From assembly GCA_903828025.1 (NCBI GenBank), contig CAIKKO010000482.1, positions 1-7,970 of the forward strand: DNA of 7,970 bases. The letters are read 5' to 3'. Below the pieces are notes generated by a model. The model saw only the letters and a program-made list of their open reading frames with translations. It searched no databases and was not told the DNA's origin. This DNA comes from an uncultured Sphingomonadales bacterium. GTDB taxonomy: Bacteria > Pseudomonadota > Alphaproteobacteria > Sphingomonadales > Sphingomonadaceae. Made by a program: the position numbers and the translations under genes. Positions 7,253-7,970 of the stretch are shown here, in pieces (position 1 is the stretch's first letter; each line of letters starts with the position of its first letter).

Positions 7253-7593
7253 GCTATCAGTCCTTCTCGCAATAGAGTTGGCGCGCAATAAAGTTGGTAG
7301 AGCGTGCCGAGCAGCGTTTCGATCCGGGGGTCGGCAATGCGGTAGCGCAGCACTTGCGCCTCGCGGTTGAAGGTCACGAGCCCTTCCTCGCGCATGATCG
7401 CAAGGTGCTGCGAGAGCGCCGATTGCGAGAGCCCGACTTGCACGGCGAGATCGCCGACTTTGACCTCGCCCTTTTCAACCAGCGTGCACAGCACCATGAG
7501 GCGGCGCGGATTGGCGAGGCTGCGCATGATCGCGGCAACCGCCGTCGCATTGGCTTCGAAGGCCGCGAGTTCGAGGGGAGGGTGGATCGTCAT
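7249..7593 (-). CDS. bigR: ArsR-family persulfide-sensing repressor (BigR/YgaV/SqrR type)
   Basis: A 114-residue winged helix-turn-helix protein of the ArsR family. The helix-turn-helix covers about 46-72, with the recognition helix SQSALSQHLAIMREEGLV (56-73). It lacks the ELCVCDL metal box of arsenic sensors. It has just two cysteines, Cys36 (in RLMVLCTL) and Cys103 (in YQLYC). Their context and spacing of 67 match the redox pair of BigR and SqrR (positions near 41-42 and 107-108), which form a sulfur bridge with persulfides and release DNA. It is the first gene of a unit with ygaP and tauE and is divergent from a dioxygenase-like gene, as in known bigR loci. No Shine-Dalgarno precedes the ATG at 7593, and the predicted promoter places the transcript start at or beside it. 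Autoregulation through the palindrome at 7599-7641 is inferred. Confidence 0.87.
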   Translation of the reverse strand: MTIHPPLELAAFEANATAVAAIMRSLANPRRLMVLCTLVEKGEVKVGDLAVQVGLSQSALSQHLAIMREEGLVTFNREAQVLRYRIADPRIETLLGTLYQLYCAPTLLREGLIA

Positions 7594-7599
7594 GGGTGC

Positions 7600-7627
7600 T
7601 TTATATCAAGGATTGCTAATTTAGCAA
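7600..7627 (-). promoter_or_regulatory. Predicted bigR-ygaP-tauE promoter
   Basis: On the minus strand, TTGCTA (7627-7622) as -35 and TATAAA (7605-7600) as -10 are separated by 16 bases. Transcription should start near 7593, which is the A of the bigR ATG. The -35 lies in the inner arm of the operator palindrome and the -10 in the outer arm, so bound repressor would occlude RNA polymerase. Confidence 0.5.
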
Positions 7628-7640
7628 ATGCTAATATAAA
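7613..7640 (+). promoter_or_regulatory. Predicted promoter of the persulfide dioxygenase-like gene
   Basis: TTGCTA (7613-7618) and TATAAA (7635-7640), 16 bases apart, form an exact mirror of the bigR promoter on the other strand. Start is expected near 7647, giving a leader of about 16 bases that holds the ribosome site AAAGGA (7649-7654). The two -35 elements lie back to back around base 7620, so one bound repressor dimer could control both directions. Confidence 0.5.
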
Positions 7641-7662
7641 GACTCGCGAAAGGACCTCCGCC

Positions 7663-7970
7663 ATGCCTGTCCACCCTGCAATTCTGGCCTCCCCCGAAAT
7701 TCTGGCCTTTTTCGACGAGCCGACCAACACCGCGAGCTATCTGGTGGCCGATCCCGCCAGCGGCACGGCGGCGGTGATCGACCCGGTGCTCGATTTCGAT
7801 GCGGCTTCGGGCCGAATCGGTTCGGGCTCGGTCGAGGCGATCCTCGCTGCCGCCGCCTCGCGCGGCTGGCGCATTTCCATGGTGCTCGAAACCCACGCGC
7901 ATGCCGATCATCTTACTGGCGCGAAGCTGATCGCCGCGCGCACCGGGGCGTGGATCGGGATCGGCGCGGA
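7663..7970 (+). CDS. MBL-fold hydrolase, probable persulfide dioxygenase (Blh type), cut by right edge
   Basis: The first 102 residues of a metallo-beta-lactamase-fold protein are present. The metal-binding motif THAHADH is at 77-83 (His78, His80, Asp82, His83), within LETHAHADHLTGA. An N-terminal segment, FFDEPTNTASYLVADP (16-31), then VIDPVLDFD (38-46), is typical of the Blh/ETHE1-like persulfide dioxygenases rather than beta-lactamases or classical glyoxalase II. Those enzymes oxidise glutathione persulfide or related persulfides to sulfite with a mononuclear iron in the cytoplasm. The start follows AAAGGA with an 8-base spacer. There is no N-terminal DUF442 domain, unlike the fused Blh of Agrobacterium and Xylella; whether a rhodanese domain follows at the C-terminus is outside the window. 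It is divergent from bigR and shares its operator. Specificity is inferred from motif and neighbours. Confidence 0.83.
   Translation, partial: MPVHPAILASPEILAFFDEPTNTASYLVADPASGTAAVIDPVLDFDAASGRIGSGSVEAILAAAASRGWRISMVLETHAHADHLTGAKLIAARTGAWIGIGA

Larger units (their letters stand above)
7599..7641. promoter_or_regulatory. 43-base nested palindrome, probable BigR-like operator
   Basis: Two inverted repeats share one centre at base 7620. The inner one is TTGCTAA (7613-7619), a central T, and TTAGCAA (7621-7627). The outer one is CTTTATAT (7599-7606) and ATATAAAG (7634-7641). The region is very AT-rich in a GC-rich genome. A third half-site, TGCTAA (7629-7634), also pairs with TTAGCA (7621-7626) across a 2-base spacer, so an ArsR dimer could bind in two overlapping positions. 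The site lies between bigR and the divergent dioxygenase gene. ArsR proteins bind such AT-rich dyads and block both promoters. I cannot match the exact sequence to a published BigR box from memory. Confidence 0.75.

Noticed and set aside
7621..7911. Minus-strand 96-codon open frame across the operator and dioxygenase start
   Set aside because: It lies opposite the metal-binding MBL protein and the control region, and has shadow-like Arg/Gly-rich composition.

Overview
The window looks like chromosomal DNA of a GC-rich alphaproteobacterium, most likely a member of the Sphingomonadales. This rests on overall base composition, dense short-spaced genes, and resemblance of several proteins (the GNAT-like protein, the desaturase, the divergent glutamate-transporter-family protein) to families common in that order. 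The taxonomic call is inference. No mobile element, CRISPR array, tRNA or rRNA was seen. Nearly all of the sequence is coding, and no gene-free stretch exceeds about 135 bases.

Layout from left to right: the first codons of glmM (minus strand, running off the left edge); a divergently oriented DAACS-family transporter (120-1430); a 135-base gap with competing hairpins; an Fe-type superoxide dismutase (1566-2198), whose stop codon interlocks tail-to-tail with that of an AI-2E/PerM-family membrane protein on the minus strand (2195-3403); a GNAT-like protein of unknown substrate, also on the minus strand (3514-4692); a divergent membrane fatty acid desaturase (4825-5931); and, at the right, a sulfur-handling locus.

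The right-hand locus is the most coherent part. On the minus strand a BigR/YgaV-like ArsR repressor with two cysteines placed as in persulfide sensors (7249-7593) is followed by a YgaP-like rhodanese with a membrane tail (6728-7252, starting with a 4-base ATGA overlap) and a TauE/SafE-type anion exporter (5948-6724, 3 bases downstream). On the plus strand a metallo-beta-lactamase-fold protein resembling Blh-type persulfide dioxygenases begins at 7663 and runs off the right edge. The genes fit one pathway: persulfide is oxidised to sulfite by the dioxygenase, sulfur is moved by the rhodanese, and sulfite or a related anion is exported by TauE, all under persulfide-responsive repression. The type of system is known (bigR/blh and ygaV/ygaP loci), so it is not a new system.

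The control region of this locus (7599-7641) is unusually symmetric. It is a palindrome centred on base 7620 that carries mirror-image promoters (TTGCTA, 16 bases, TATAAA on each strand), with the -35 elements in the inner arms and the -10 elements in the outer arms. The geometry predicts that the repressor mRNA starts at or next to its own AUG, so it would be leaderless, while the dioxygenase mRNA has a short leader with a good ribosome binding site. The second point of interest is the DAACS transporter, which lacks the sodium-binding NMDGT motif and has Arg where the conserved Asp should be.
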